Source: Pseudomonadota bacterium
GTDB lineage: Bacteria > Pseudomonadota > Zetaproteobacteria > Mariprofundales > Mariprofundaceae
DNA length: 6,452 bases
Assembly: GCA_002401635.1 (NCBI GenBank)
Contig: NVTQ01000032.1
Location: forward strand, 881 to 7,332
Direction of reading: 5' to 3'
Every line of letters starts with the position of its first letter. The stretch's first letter is position 1. Of the stretch, positions 1-6,157 are shown piece after piece. The notes below the pieces were generated by a model that worked only from the letters and a program-made list of their open reading frames with translations, was not told where the DNA came from and made no database searches. The translations under genes and the position numbers were made by a program.

Positions 1-2127
1 ACGTAAGACTTCTGCGGCTTTATCTTCAGGTAAAACCTCTGCAATAACACGCATATTCACAGTCAAGTTTTGAGATAATATTTTCTCCAAATAATGTCCT
101 GCAGCTACCGAATCACCTGTCAGAATACTCATCGACATGCCCGATTGTGCGAGCTTCGATATAAGTTCAGGGGCTGCTTCGCGCAGTTTGTCTTCAAGTT
201 GTAGTAGACCCTGAAGTTGTCCATCGCTTGTAATGAAAACAGCAATGCCCATATCGCTCTCAATACGATTAGCGGTATCAAGCTGTTGTTTGTTCAAGGC
301 AATGCCATGCTGTTGCATGAGTCGTTTGTTTCCTATGAGTACTTTATGCTCACCCTGGACTGTTCGGACAATGCCTTGCACACCAAGCCCTGACAGCATT
401 TGCACGTCATGGGCATCAAAAAAATGCAGTCCTTTGGATTCCTGTGATGTACAAATAGCTTTTGCGATAGGGTGTGAAGCATGGCGTTCGATGGAACCAG
501 CCAGTTGCAATATATCACTTTCATTCTCGGCAAATAAAACATTTGTTACAGTCATGCTTCCTTCCGTCAATGTGCCTGTTTTATCCAGTACAATATGATT
601 AATATCTGAAAGTTTTTCCAAGGCTTTACCATTACGAATGAGCACGCCGTGTTTGGCAGCCAAACCTGTGCTAACGGCAATAGCCATGGGTGTTGCCAAG
701 CCCAATGCACATGGGCAAGTAATAATGAGTACGGCGGTTGCAGCCAATAATGCTGTATTCACATCAATACTAAACCAGTAAAAAAAGGTCAGGCAGGAAA
801 GGCTGAGTGTAATCCCGACAAAATAAGGCGCGATACGATCTGCCAAATTTTGAATCGGTGCTTTAGAGCCTTGGGCAGATTCAACCAAATGAATAATGCG
901 CGAAAGAACGGTTTCTGCACCTGTCTTTTCGACTTGCATGGTTAAAGGTGACCCGCCATTGACTGTGCCTGCAATGAGTCGGCAATCGATATGCTTATGA
1001 ATGGGCTTGGATTCGCCTGTTAACATGGATTCATCAACGTGGGATTGCCCTTCAATCACCACACCATCAGCAGGAATTTTATCACCTGGTCGAATACGTA
1101 AATGATCACCCGTATGTAGTTTCCGCACGGATACGCGCTCTTCACCATGCTCAGTTATCCGTGTTGCCATGCGTGGCTGTAGCTCCAGCAAACGTAAGCT
1201 GGCAGATGAAGCATTGCGCCGTGCTAAAGCCTCAAGATATCGCCCAATAAGTATCACAAACAAAAAGGTTACAACGGTATCAAAATAGACATATTGCCCT
1301 TCATTCCAAGTTTGCCATGCCGAGTAGGTGTAGGTTGTTAAAGCCCCAATTGCGATGGGTAAATCCATGCCAAGTCTGGCTTGGCGTAGGCCTTGCCATG
1401 CCGCGTATAAGATAGAGCCACCTGAATAAAACAAGACAGGTGTTGCAATAGCAAAGCTTATCCAGTGAAAGAAGTGACGGTATTCATTGCTGATGCCAGA
1501 AAATGCCCCCGCATACAGAGCAATGGAAATCCACATCATATTCATGGCACCAAAACCCGCAAAACCCAGCCTGAAAAGAAGGTTTCGATTCTGTTGCCGA
1601 ACGTGCCCTTCAAGATGATCAAGATTGAATGGTACGGCAGCATAACCCAGTGCTGCCAAACGCTGCATGATTTGTGCTAGAGCAAGGTTTTCAGGTTGCC
1701 AATGCAATGATAAACGATGATGCACCAAATTCACTTCGGCTTGTATAACACCACCCATGCCCATGAGTGCTTTTTCAATGAGCCATACACATGCTGCGCA
1801 ATGGATGCCCTCGACCATGAGCTGTGTTTTATAGGAGCCATCGGCAAGGCTTTGCACAAACTCGGCTTGAACTTCGGGTAAATTATACTGATCCAAATCG
1901 GCTGGGGCATCGGGCGGTGGGGCAAGGGTAGCTTCGCGTTTTTTTAAACGTTGATAAAAATTATCCAGCCCTGCTTCATGAATCACTTGGCAGACACTTA
2001 AGCAGCCACCACAGCAAAAAGGATGTGACTCTCCTTCAATATCCCCTATGCAGGCTGTTGCACCTTTTGCAGGCAAGCCACAGTGAAAGCAATGGGTGAG
2101 ATGGTTATGTGTATTATTTTTCGACAA
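1..2127 (-). CDS. ccoI: CcoI/FixI copper-exporting P1B-type ATPase, 3' end beyond window
   Basis: Inner-membrane Cu+ pump of the CopA2/FixI group, which exports copper for the CuB centre of cbb3 oxidase. I translated the minus strand from 2127 to 1 and found one open frame of 709 codons with no stop or frameshift. Numbering from the TTG at 2127: an N-terminal cysteine cluster (C13, C16, C26, C38, C39, C42, C46) typical of CcoI; an HMA-like domain with GIHCAAC at 107-113; transmembrane helices from about 184; the actuator TGES at 370-373; the metal-site CPC at 471-473; the phosphorylated aspartate D515 in DKTGT; SHP with H552; and TGD at 670-672. The hinge GDGxND and the last two helices lie outside the window. 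The start is uncertain. TTG at 2127 overlaps ccoH by 14 bp; an in-frame ATG at 2166 would add 13 residues and overlap it by 53 bp. Neither has a clear Shine-Dalgarno, so translation is probably coupled to ccoH. A CopA efflux pump is less likely given the cysteine-rich N-terminus and the neighbours. Confidence 0.95.
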   Translation of the reverse strand, partial: MSKNNTHNHLTHCFHCGLPAKGATACIGDIEGESHPFCCGGCLSVCQVIHEAGLDNFYQRLKKREATLAPPPDAPADLDQYNLPEVQAEFVQSLADGSYKTQLMVEGIHCAACVWLIEKALMGMGGVIQAEVNLVHHRLSLHWQPENLALAQIMQRLAALGYAAVPFNLDHLEGHVRQQNRNLLFRLGFAGFGAMNMMWISIALYAGAFSGISNEYRHFFHWISFAIATPVLFYSGGSILYAAWQGLRQARLGMDLPIAIGALTTYTYSAWQTWNEGQYVYFDTVVTFLFVILIGRYLEALARRNASSASLRLLELQPRMATRITEHGEERVSVRKLHTGDHLRIRPGDKIPADGVVIEGQSHVDESMLTGESKPIHKHIDCRLIAGTVNGGSPLTMQVEKTGAETVLSRIIHLVESAQGSKAPIQNLADRIAPYFVGITLSLSCLTFFYWFSIDVNTALLAATAVLIITCPCALGLATPMAIAVSTGLAAKHGVLIRNGKALEKLSDINHIVLDKTGTLTEGSMTVTNVLFAENESDILQLAGSIERHASHPIAKAICTSQESKGLHFFDAHDVQMLSGLGVQGIVRTVQGEHKVLIGNKRLMQQHGIALNKQQLDTANRIESDMGIAVFITSDGQLQGLLQLEDKLREAAPELISKLAQSGMSMSILTGDSVAAGHYLEKILSQNLTVNMRVIAEVLPEDKAAEVLR

Positions 2128-2614
2128 AAATGTGTGTGACTGTATCGAAATGTTTCTCACCAGCATCAATATTCGCAATCAAATCCCACTTGCCAGGGAT
2201 AGGAAATTGAATGGGGGCTGCGAATGTCCCTATATCAACAGGTTTAAGCTTAAGCTTAAAATCATGTGATGAATCACTGATATGATAGGCTGACACAACA
2301 ACATCACCCGATTGTACGGGTTTGCCCTGATGATTCATGACATACAAACGACATATTTCGGGTGTACTGATGTTTAATGTGTTGGGCAACAATAACTGTA
2401 AGCGCCATGCTGTTGGCAGAGCGTCTTGGCGAAGTTTTTGATCGTGAAAATATTCTTTGCCACGTTCATAATAGTCTTTCACCACAAGGTTCGGTGGATA
2501 GATGAACGCATACGTAATAAAAGCGACATTGACGACAACGGTTGTTCCGATGATGGCGAGAATGACGCGTAACCATGGGTTTTTAAGGTCTTCTTTTAGA
2601 TTGTCACTGAGCAT
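2114..2614 (-). CDS. ccoH: CcoH/FixH, cbb3 oxidase assembly protein
   Basis: Single-helix inner-membrane protein needed for assembly and stability of cbb3 oxidase. In studied bacteria it contacts the oxidase complex, probably through CcoN, and works with CcoI. The 166 residues match the family length. A short cytoplasmic N-terminus with NPWLRV at 12-17 leads into one hydrophobic helix at about 16-39. Next comes the family-typical stretch PPNLVVKDYYERGKEY (40-55), then a periplasmic beta-rich domain with PGKWDL at 140-145. The ATG at 2614 is 26 bp after the ccoG stop and has a weak purine-rich site (GTGGGA) upstream. Its last codons overlap the start of ccoI, as expected for the ccoGHI block. 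The coding sequence contains an 18-bp perfect palindrome at 2243-2260 that simply encodes alternating Lys and Leu. Confidence 0.93.
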   Translation of the reverse strand: MLSDNLKEDLKNPWLRVILAIIGTTVVVNVAFITYAFIYPPNLVVKDYYERGKEYFHDQKLRQDALPTAWRLQLLLPNTLNISTPEICRLYVMNHQGKPVQSGDVVVSAYHISDSSHDFKLKLKPVDIGTFAAPIQFPIPGKWDLIANIDAGEKHFDTVTHIFVEK

Positions 2615-2640
2615 ATTTGATTCCCACTACTATTATTTTA

Positions 2641-4047
2641 TTAGCGCCCACGAATGAATACCGACTCATACTCTATGCGAATGGTTGGCGATTCAATACT
2701 TTCAAGAATAAATCGAACAGGTGTTTGTTTTTCTTTTAATGCTTCAGGGCGCGCAATTAAGAAGACGTTGAATGGAATAATTTTCCCGCTTTTAAGTACC
2801 GCAGTTTTATCTTTGTCTGTTGCGATGCTTATACCCTGAACTGTTTCAATGCTGATGCGCATATGTAAGTCGGTGGGTGTTTTATTGACCGCTTTTATGG
2901 TGTATTTATTTTTAATATTGCCATCACGCATTTGAATAAACAATGGTTGTCGTTCGTGTACAACCGATAATTCCACAGGTGGGATATGGGTCAAACCATA
3001 GATAATCCCTAGCATGGAAAGTAGCAAAATGATGGCGTAAGTTACCACACGCGGTCGTTTGAATAATGGAGGCAGCGGCTTGCCATCCATCTCTTTTCTT
3101 GAGGCATAACGAATAAGCCCTCTTGGGCGATCAACTTTATCCATAATGCTATCACACGCATCAATGCACATGCCGCAGGTGATGCAGCCTTCACTCATGC
3201 CTTCACGAATATCAACCCCAGTCGGGCAGACACCGACACATAGGCGGCAGTCAATACAATCACCACGCTCATTGCTGTCTTTGCCACGAAGCTTGCCTCT
3301 AGGCTCACCGCGCAGTATGTCATAGGTTGGCATTTCAGTATCTTTATCCACCATGACACTTTGAATGCGGGCATAAGGGCAGAGCCAAAAACATACTTGC
3401 TCACGCATAAAACCAGCGAAGACATAGGTGAATAAAAATAGCGTTCCTAATACCACCCAAGCAGTCAGTGGTGCATCCATGGTTAAATAGCTATACCAAA
3501 GCCCATAGACATCAGTGAAATAGGCTACGAATGTTACACCCGTAAGGATGGAAATCAGTATCCATAAGCTGTGCTTTAATAGCTTCAAACGAATTTTTTT
3601 ACCTGCCCACGGCGCTGAATCAAGCTTGCGGCGCTGAATAGGGTTGCCCTCAATTTTATCCTCTATCCATGTAAACCAATCCACCCAAATGGTTTGGAAA
3701 CAGAAATAGCCACACCAAATACGCCCTGCGATGGCAGTAACCGCAAACAAGGTGATGGCGAGAAGAATTAATACCAAAGCCAACATCCAAATATCTTGAG
3801 GCCAGATAGTCAGCGCCCAAAAATGAAATTGGCGATGTGGAATATCAAATAGGATGGCTTGAGAGCCTTCCCAGCGGAAATAAGGCAGGATAAAAAGCAG
3901 TAAATATAAAGTGGAGGCATACCATTTATAATTGCGAAAACGACCAGCCATGCGTTTGGCATGAATGGTTTCATCACCAGCATTGACATGCCAGTGCTGG
4001 GAATCGTTATATAGGGATTCAATTTCATGATGCTTATTTTCTGCCAT
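2641..4047 (-). CDS. ccoG: CcoG/FixG, cbb3 accessory protein with two 4Fe-4S clusters
   Basis: Polytopic membrane protein with a ferredoxin-like domain. The family is implicated in copper handling for cbb3 oxidase, with Cu(II) reduction proposed. I place the start at the ATG at 4047 (468 aa), because a perfect AAGGAG lies 5 nt upstream. A longer frame from 4065 would add six residues but would place that site inside the gene. In this numbering, about five helices lie near 44-60, 86-107, 161-180, 194-213 and 334-354. There are membrane cysteines in WCGYFC (111-116) and CFWLCP (219-224). The ferredoxin domain has C264, C267, C270, C274 followed by P, and C288, C291, C294, C298. The last 110 or so residues form the periplasmic Ig-like FixG C-terminal domain. 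It is first in ccoGHI, 26 bp before ccoH, and is separated from the oxidase genes by a terminator. Confidence 0.96.
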   Translation of the reverse strand: MAENKHHEIESLYNDSQHWHVNAGDETIHAKRMAGRFRNYKWYASTLYLLLFILPYFRWEGSQAILFDIPHRQFHFWALTIWPQDIWMLALVLILLAITLFAVTAIAGRIWCGYFCFQTIWVDWFTWIEDKIEGNPIQRRKLDSAPWAGKKIRLKLLKHSLWILISILTGVTFVAYFTDVYGLWYSYLTMDAPLTAWVVLGTLFLFTYVFAGFMREQVCFWLCPYARIQSVMVDKDTEMPTYDILRGEPRGKLRGKDSNERGDCIDCRLCVGVCPTGVDIREGMSEGCITCGMCIDACDSIMDKVDRPRGLIRYASRKEMDGKPLPPLFKRPRVVTYAIILLLSMLGIIYGLTHIPPVELSVVHERQPLFIQMRDGNIKNKYTIKAVNKTPTDLHMRISIETVQGISIATDKDKTAVLKSGKIIPFNVFLIARPEALKEKQTPVRFILESIESPTIRIEYESVFIRGR

Positions 4048-4052
4048 CACTG

Positions 4053-4058
4053 CTCCTT
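4053..4058 (-). promoter_or_regulatory. Shine-Dalgarno site that fixes the ccoG start
   Basis: On the minus strand the bases read AAGGAG, then CAGTG, then ATG at 4047. The 5-nt spacing is ideal. An in-frame ATG at 4065 lies 5' of this site and has no comparable purine run before it, so the shorter protein starting MAENKHH is preferred. Confidence 0.85.
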
Positions 4059-4153
4059 CATTCATACATAAAACATGATAAAATTTATAAGGGAAGCTTT
4101 GAACAAGTCATGAACTCACGCATTGATTTTGAATACTCTAAATCACAAGCTAC

Positions 4154-4167
4154 TTGATCCAGATTTA
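4154..4167. promoter_or_regulatory. Candidate FNR/ANR-type box
   Basis: The site reads TTGATCCAGATTTA against the FNR/ANR consensus TTGAT-N4-ATCAA. One half is perfect and the other matches 3 of 5, giving 8 of 10. Low-oxygen control of cco genes by FNR/ANR/FixK proteins is well established, which raises the prior. The centre at about 4160.5 lies roughly 83 bp upstream of the start expected from the TATAAA at 4089-4084, which would suit an upstream (class I) position. A chance match in AT-rich DNA cannot be excluded. Confidence 0.35.
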
Positions 4168-4183
4168 ATCAGCACTTCCCTAA

Positions 4184-4195
4184 GCAATATATTGC
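4184..4195. repeat. 12-bp perfect palindrome in the ccoG upstream gap
   Basis: GCAATATATTGC is a perfect inverted repeat with no spacer. It could be an operator half-pair for a dimeric regulator or merely AT-rich chance. No matching copy was noticed elsewhere in the window. Confidence 0.4.
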
Positions 4196-4255
4196 AATGT
4201 GCTTGTGAATATTTAATGAAAGCACAAGATAACTTGATTGATTATAACCATAATA

Positions 4256-4285
4256 GAAAAAGGGAGGGTCAAGCCTCCCTTTTTC
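4256..4285 (-). terminator. Rho-independent terminator after the oxidase genes
   Basis: A perfect 12-bp inverted repeat, GAAAAAGGGAGG with CCTCCCTTTTTC, encloses a 6-nt loop. On the minus strand it begins 17 nt after the stop codon of the 37-aa gene. The GC-rich core is flanked by A and T runs, so the T run is the 3' arm of the stem and the hairpin can work in either direction. It is placed to end the ccoNOQP plus small-gene transcript and to separate it from ccoGHI. Confidence 0.88.
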
Positions 4286-4302
4286 ACATGATTTCGCATA
4301 AG

Positions 4303-4416
4303 TTATTCAGAGTCGTCTTTACCCATGATGATTTTCAGGAATTTATAACCCAAATAAAGACCAACAAGAATAGTTCCTGCGACTGCTGCAAAGGTGCCAA
4401 TTACAACGCTATCCAT
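4303..4416 (-). CDS. 37-aa single-helix membrane protein, candidate CcoM-like cbb3 subunit
   Basis: A small gene read directly after ccoP. The 37 residues begin MDSVVIGTFAAVAGTILVGL, continue with an aromatic and basic stretch (YLGYKFLK, 21-28), and end in a charged tail, GKDDSE. One hydrophobic helix spans about 4-23 and continues to about 31. The start at 4416 is supported by a perfect AGGAGG 5 nt upstream, whose first bases are the end of the ccoP stop codon. A strong terminator follows 17 nt after its own stop, so it is the last gene of the oxidase operon. Its size, topology and DxVVIxG-like start resemble, from memory, CcoM, the small extra subunit of Pseudomonas stutzeri cbb3 oxidase. 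It does not look like CcoS. The gene is real with good confidence; the CcoM link is inference only. Confidence 0.82.
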   Translation of the reverse strand: MDSVVIGTFAAVAGTILVGLYLGYKFLKIIMGKDDSE

Positions 4417-4421
4417 ACATG

Positions 4422-4427
4422 CCTCCT
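4422..4427 (-). promoter_or_regulatory. Shine-Dalgarno of the 37-aa gene, fused to the ccoP stop codon
   Basis: The minus strand reads TAGGAGG, where TAG is the ccoP stop and AGGAGG is the ribosome site; CATGT then precedes the ATG at 4416. This is a full match to the anti-Shine-Dalgarno with 5-nt spacing. It is the main evidence that the small frame is translated, and it implies coupling to ccoP. A nearer ATG inside the spacer meets a stop after three codons. Confidence 0.85.
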
Positions 4428-5295
4428 ATTTTCCGCCGCCAAATCCGTACACTTTGACAGCCAACATTTTAATTGCTTCTGGGCTAAGTTTTTCACCAAA
4501 AGCGGGCATAATTGCCGAACGTGTATTTGGAATATCTTCAGGATCCTCATTCACGCCGCTATTAATGGTGCGAAGTATATCTTCGCGAGACCCGCCAAAG
4601 CGCCAAATACCATCGGTTAAATCCGCAGCGCCTGTACCCAAATCATTGAACACACCACCCTTGGCATCTTCACCATGGCAATCGGCACAGCCTGATTTAT
4701 TAAAAAGAGCCAGTCCTTTTGGTGTTGCTTTACCTTGTGAAGAAGCAAGCACAAAATCTGCTAGCTGTTCAATATCTGCATCATCAATCATGCCTTTATG
4801 AGCAGGCATGGAGCCTTCACGACCATCAGCAATACTTTCAACAATGGTGTCAAAGTCGCCACCATACAACCAATCATCATCGGCTAGATTCGGGAATAAA
4901 CCAGGAGAACCTTCTCCCCCAGCACCATGGCAGCCAGCACAGTTATCACCAAAAATAGCTTTGGCAGACGACTCTGCGAAGTTGCGCATGCCAGCGTCGG
5001 CCAATAGCGCCTGACCATCCATTGCCGCAACCTTCTTTAAATAAGGTGCTTTAATCGCATTATTTTCAACGACAGCTTCTTTAAATTCTTTAATTTGCGT
5101 CCAGCCTAGAAGCCCTTTTGTGGATTCATGAAGCAGTGGGATGGATGGATAAAGAATGATGTAACCCACACAAAAAATCCAACTGGCATGTAGAGATATC
5201 ATCCACCAACGTGGTGGTGGGTTGGTTAACTCACGAATCCCATCCCATTCATGTCCCGTATTTGGGGCTTGTTGCGGCTTATTTTGCTTGGCCAT
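4426..5295 (-). CDS. ccoP: CcoP/FixP, dihaem cytochrome c subunit of cbb3 oxidase
   Basis: Membrane-anchored dihaem cytochrome c that takes electrons from soluble c-type cytochromes or the bc1 complex and passes them to CcoO. I start it at the ATG at 5295 (289 aa), because GGGAGG lies 6 nt upstream; an in-frame upstream ATG at 5334 would add 13 residues and swallow this site. The FixP N-terminal segment (HEWDGIRELTNPPPRWW, about 15-31) leads into one helix at about 31-52. Two class I cytochrome c domains follow, with haem sites C119-C122-H123 and C203-C206-H207. Likely axial methionines are M163 (SMPAH) and M263 (IMPAF). The gene overlaps ccoQ by 17 bp and its stop codon is part of the next ribosome site. 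The length is normal for the family. Confidence 0.97.
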   Translation of the reverse strand: MAKQNKPQQAPNTGHEWDGIRELTNPPPRWWMISLHASWIFCVGYIILYPSIPLLHESTKGLLGWTQIKEFKEAVVENNAIKAPYLKKVAAMDGQALLADAGMRNFAESSAKAIFGDNCAGCHGAGGEGSPGLFPNLADDDWLYGGDFDTIVESIADGREGSMPAHKGMIDDADIEQLADFVLASSQGKATPKGLALFNKSGCADCHGEDAKGGVFNDLGTGAADLTDGIWRFGGSREDILRTINSGVNEDPEDIPNTRSAIMPAFGEKLSPEAIKMLAVKVYGFGGGK

Positions 5296-5512
5296 GTTCA
5301 ACCTCCCGGTGTGTGTTTTCATGGTGTTTATCATGATGTTCGTTTACAAAATCACGGTGTTGTTCAAATTTATCGCGGTTTTTGGGGTTAAATACCCAAA
5401 AATAAAGACCAGCCATCAATACTGTTAGAATCAGCACAATAATTAGCCCACTCCAGTCAGCATGTGTCATCGCTTCCCAGTCCGTAGCAAAGTATTCGCG
5501 TAAGCTACTCAC
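5279..5512 (-). CDS. ccoQ: CcoQ/FixQ, small cbb3 subunit with His-rich tail
   Basis: Small single-helix subunit that stabilises the cbb3 complex, notably the association of CcoP. The frame opens with GTG at 5512, overlapping the ccoO stop by 8 bp, with AAGGGA 9 nt upstream. It gives 77 aa. An internal ATG at 5470 (residue 15) would give 63 aa, closer to short FixQ proteins; I prefer the GTG because of its ribosome site and the stop-start overlap, but this is not certain. The N-terminus contains [11 protein letters not shown] (10-20), followed by a helix at about 21-41 and then FNPKNR, the usual basic CcoQ exit. The C-terminal tail (47-77) is unusually histidine-rich, with seven His at 52, 59, 60, 63, 64, 68 and 73. 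It should lie in the cytoplasm. ccoP overlaps its last 17 bp. Confidence 0.9.
   Translation of the reverse strand: MSSLREYFATDWEAMTHADWSGLIIVLILTVLMAGLYFWVFNPKNRDKFEQHRDFVNEHHDKHHENTHREVEHGQAK
5302..5307 (-). promoter_or_regulatory. Shine-Dalgarno that fixes the ccoP start
   Basis: GGGAGG on the minus strand, followed by TTGAAC and the ATG at 5295. It is embedded in the last codons of ccoQ (Arg-Glu-Val-Glu-His region), so ribosomes finishing ccoQ pass over it. It supports the 289-residue CcoP over the longer 302-residue frame. Confidence 0.83.
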
Positions 5513-6146
5513 GATAATCTTTCCCTTCTTCGAATTTCACCATGGTTCCCAACACTTGTAGGTAAGCGATCATAGCATCCATTTCTGTTTTACCGCGCAC
5601 TGCATCTGCGGCTCCTGCGAAATCAGCATCGGTATATGGAACGCCGACCATGGCTAGCGCACGAAGTTTTCTCTCAGTTAATGAATCATCAATGATATGA
5701 TCTTCAAAAAATGCATAGTTGGGCATCACAGATTCAGGCACCAGCGAGCGTGGCGCACGCAAATGTTGGCGTTGCCATTCATTGGAGTATTTACCACCGA
5801 CACGAGCCAAGTCAGGCCCTGTACGTTTGGAACCCCATTGAAACGGATGGTCATACTTGGATTCCGCTGCCAATGAGTAGTGTCCATAACGCTCTTTTTC
5901 ATCGCGAAATGGGCGAATCATTTGTGAATGGCATAAATAACAACCTTCACGTATGTAAACATCACGCCCTTCTTGTTCCAGCGCGGTGTAAGGGCGAATG
6001 CTATCTTCTTCCTCTGTTAAGGTTTCGATGGTGTTATCAAGATAGTATAGCGGAACAATTTCTACGATACCGCCAATAGAAACCACAACGGCAACCATAA
6101 AAGCTAAACCCCAGACGTTTTTTTCGAGTTTTTCCTGAAATGACAT
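5505..6146 (-). CDS. ccoO: CcoO/FixO, monohaem cytochrome c subunit of cbb3 oxidase
   Basis: Membrane-bound cytochrome c that relays electrons from CcoP to the haem b of CcoN. The 213 residues are about the family length. An uncleaved N-terminal anchor helix (about 12-35) is followed by a periplasmic domain. The haem site is C69-Y-L-C72-H73, and the following SQMIRPF is a family signature. The conserved block with [14 protein letters not shown] (108-121) and the likely axial methionine M141 in ESVMPNY also fit. The ATG at 6146 has GGGAGG 5 nt upstream and lies 11 bp after the ccoN stop. The stop at 5505 overlaps the GTG of ccoQ. Nothing is missing or unusual. Confidence 0.97.
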   Translation of the reverse strand: MSFQEKLEKNVWGLAFMVAVVVSIGGIVEIVPLYYLDNTIETLTEEEDSIRPYTALEQEGRDVYIREGCYLCHSQMIRPFRDEKERYGHYSLAAESKYDHPFQWGSKRTGPDLARVGGKYSNEWQRQHLRAPRSLVPESVMPNYAFFEDHIIDDSLTERKLRALAMVGVPYTDADFAGAADAVRGKTEMDAMIAYLQVLGTMVKFEEGKDYRE

Positions 6147-6151
6147 GTAGG

Positions 6152-6157
6152 CCTCCC
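6152..6157 (-). promoter_or_regulatory. Shine-Dalgarno of ccoO directly after the ccoN stop
   Basis: The minus strand reads TAA (ccoN stop, 6160-6158) followed immediately by GGGAGG, then CCTAC and the ATG at 6146. The layout matches the ccoP-to-small-gene junction: a strong site touching the previous stop and a 5-nt spacer. It points to stop-start coupling through the operon. Confidence 0.82.

Larger units (their letters stand above)
4048..4255 (-). promoter_or_regulatory. Intergenic gap, probable ccoGHI promoter region
   Basis: These 208 bp lie between the terminator and ccoG; no convincing gene is seen in either direction. The gap is AT-rich. On the minus strand a TATAAA at 4089-4084 could serve as a -10 element, but I see no good -35 hexamer at 16-18 bp, which fits an activator-dependent promoter. 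It also contains the FNR-like site at 4154-4167, a 12-bp palindrome at 4184-4195, and inverted repeats with 6-bp arms at 4124-4129/4140-4145 and 7-bp arms at 4198-4204/4220-4226. The promoter is inferred mainly from position, downstream of a terminator and upstream of a new gene block. Confidence 0.5.

Noticed and set aside
1..2127. Possible broken or frameshifted ATPase gene
   Set aside because: The gene lacks its 3' end only because the window stops. Hand translation of the whole stretch gave one uninterrupted frame with all expected motifs in order up to TGD.
1..2127. General copper-efflux CopA instead of CcoI
   Set aside because: The N-terminal cluster of seven cysteines ahead of the HMA domain and the position after ccoG and ccoH are typical of CcoI/FixI. 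The CPC motif alone would not distinguish them.
2243..2260. 18-bp perfect palindrome with two HindIII-like sites in ccoH
   Set aside because: It is fully inside the coding sequence and arises from repeated AAG and CTT codons for alternating Lys and Leu. No T run follows, and nothing suggests a regulatory role.
4048..4065. Longer ccoG start adding six residues (MNEGAV)
   Set aside because: The added codons consist of the AAGGAG ribosome site and its spacer for the ATG at 4047, and the upstream ATG has no site of its own.
4123..4801. Plus-strand open frames of 135 and 165 codons across the small gene and the 3' part of ccoP
   Set aside because: They lie opposite well-supported minus-strand genes, give no recognisable protein, and lack ribosome sites.
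5711..6079. Plus-strand open frame of 122 codons opposite ccoO
   Set aside because: CcoO on the other strand has haem and signature motifs along this stretch. The plus-strand product has no domain-like features and no ribosome site.
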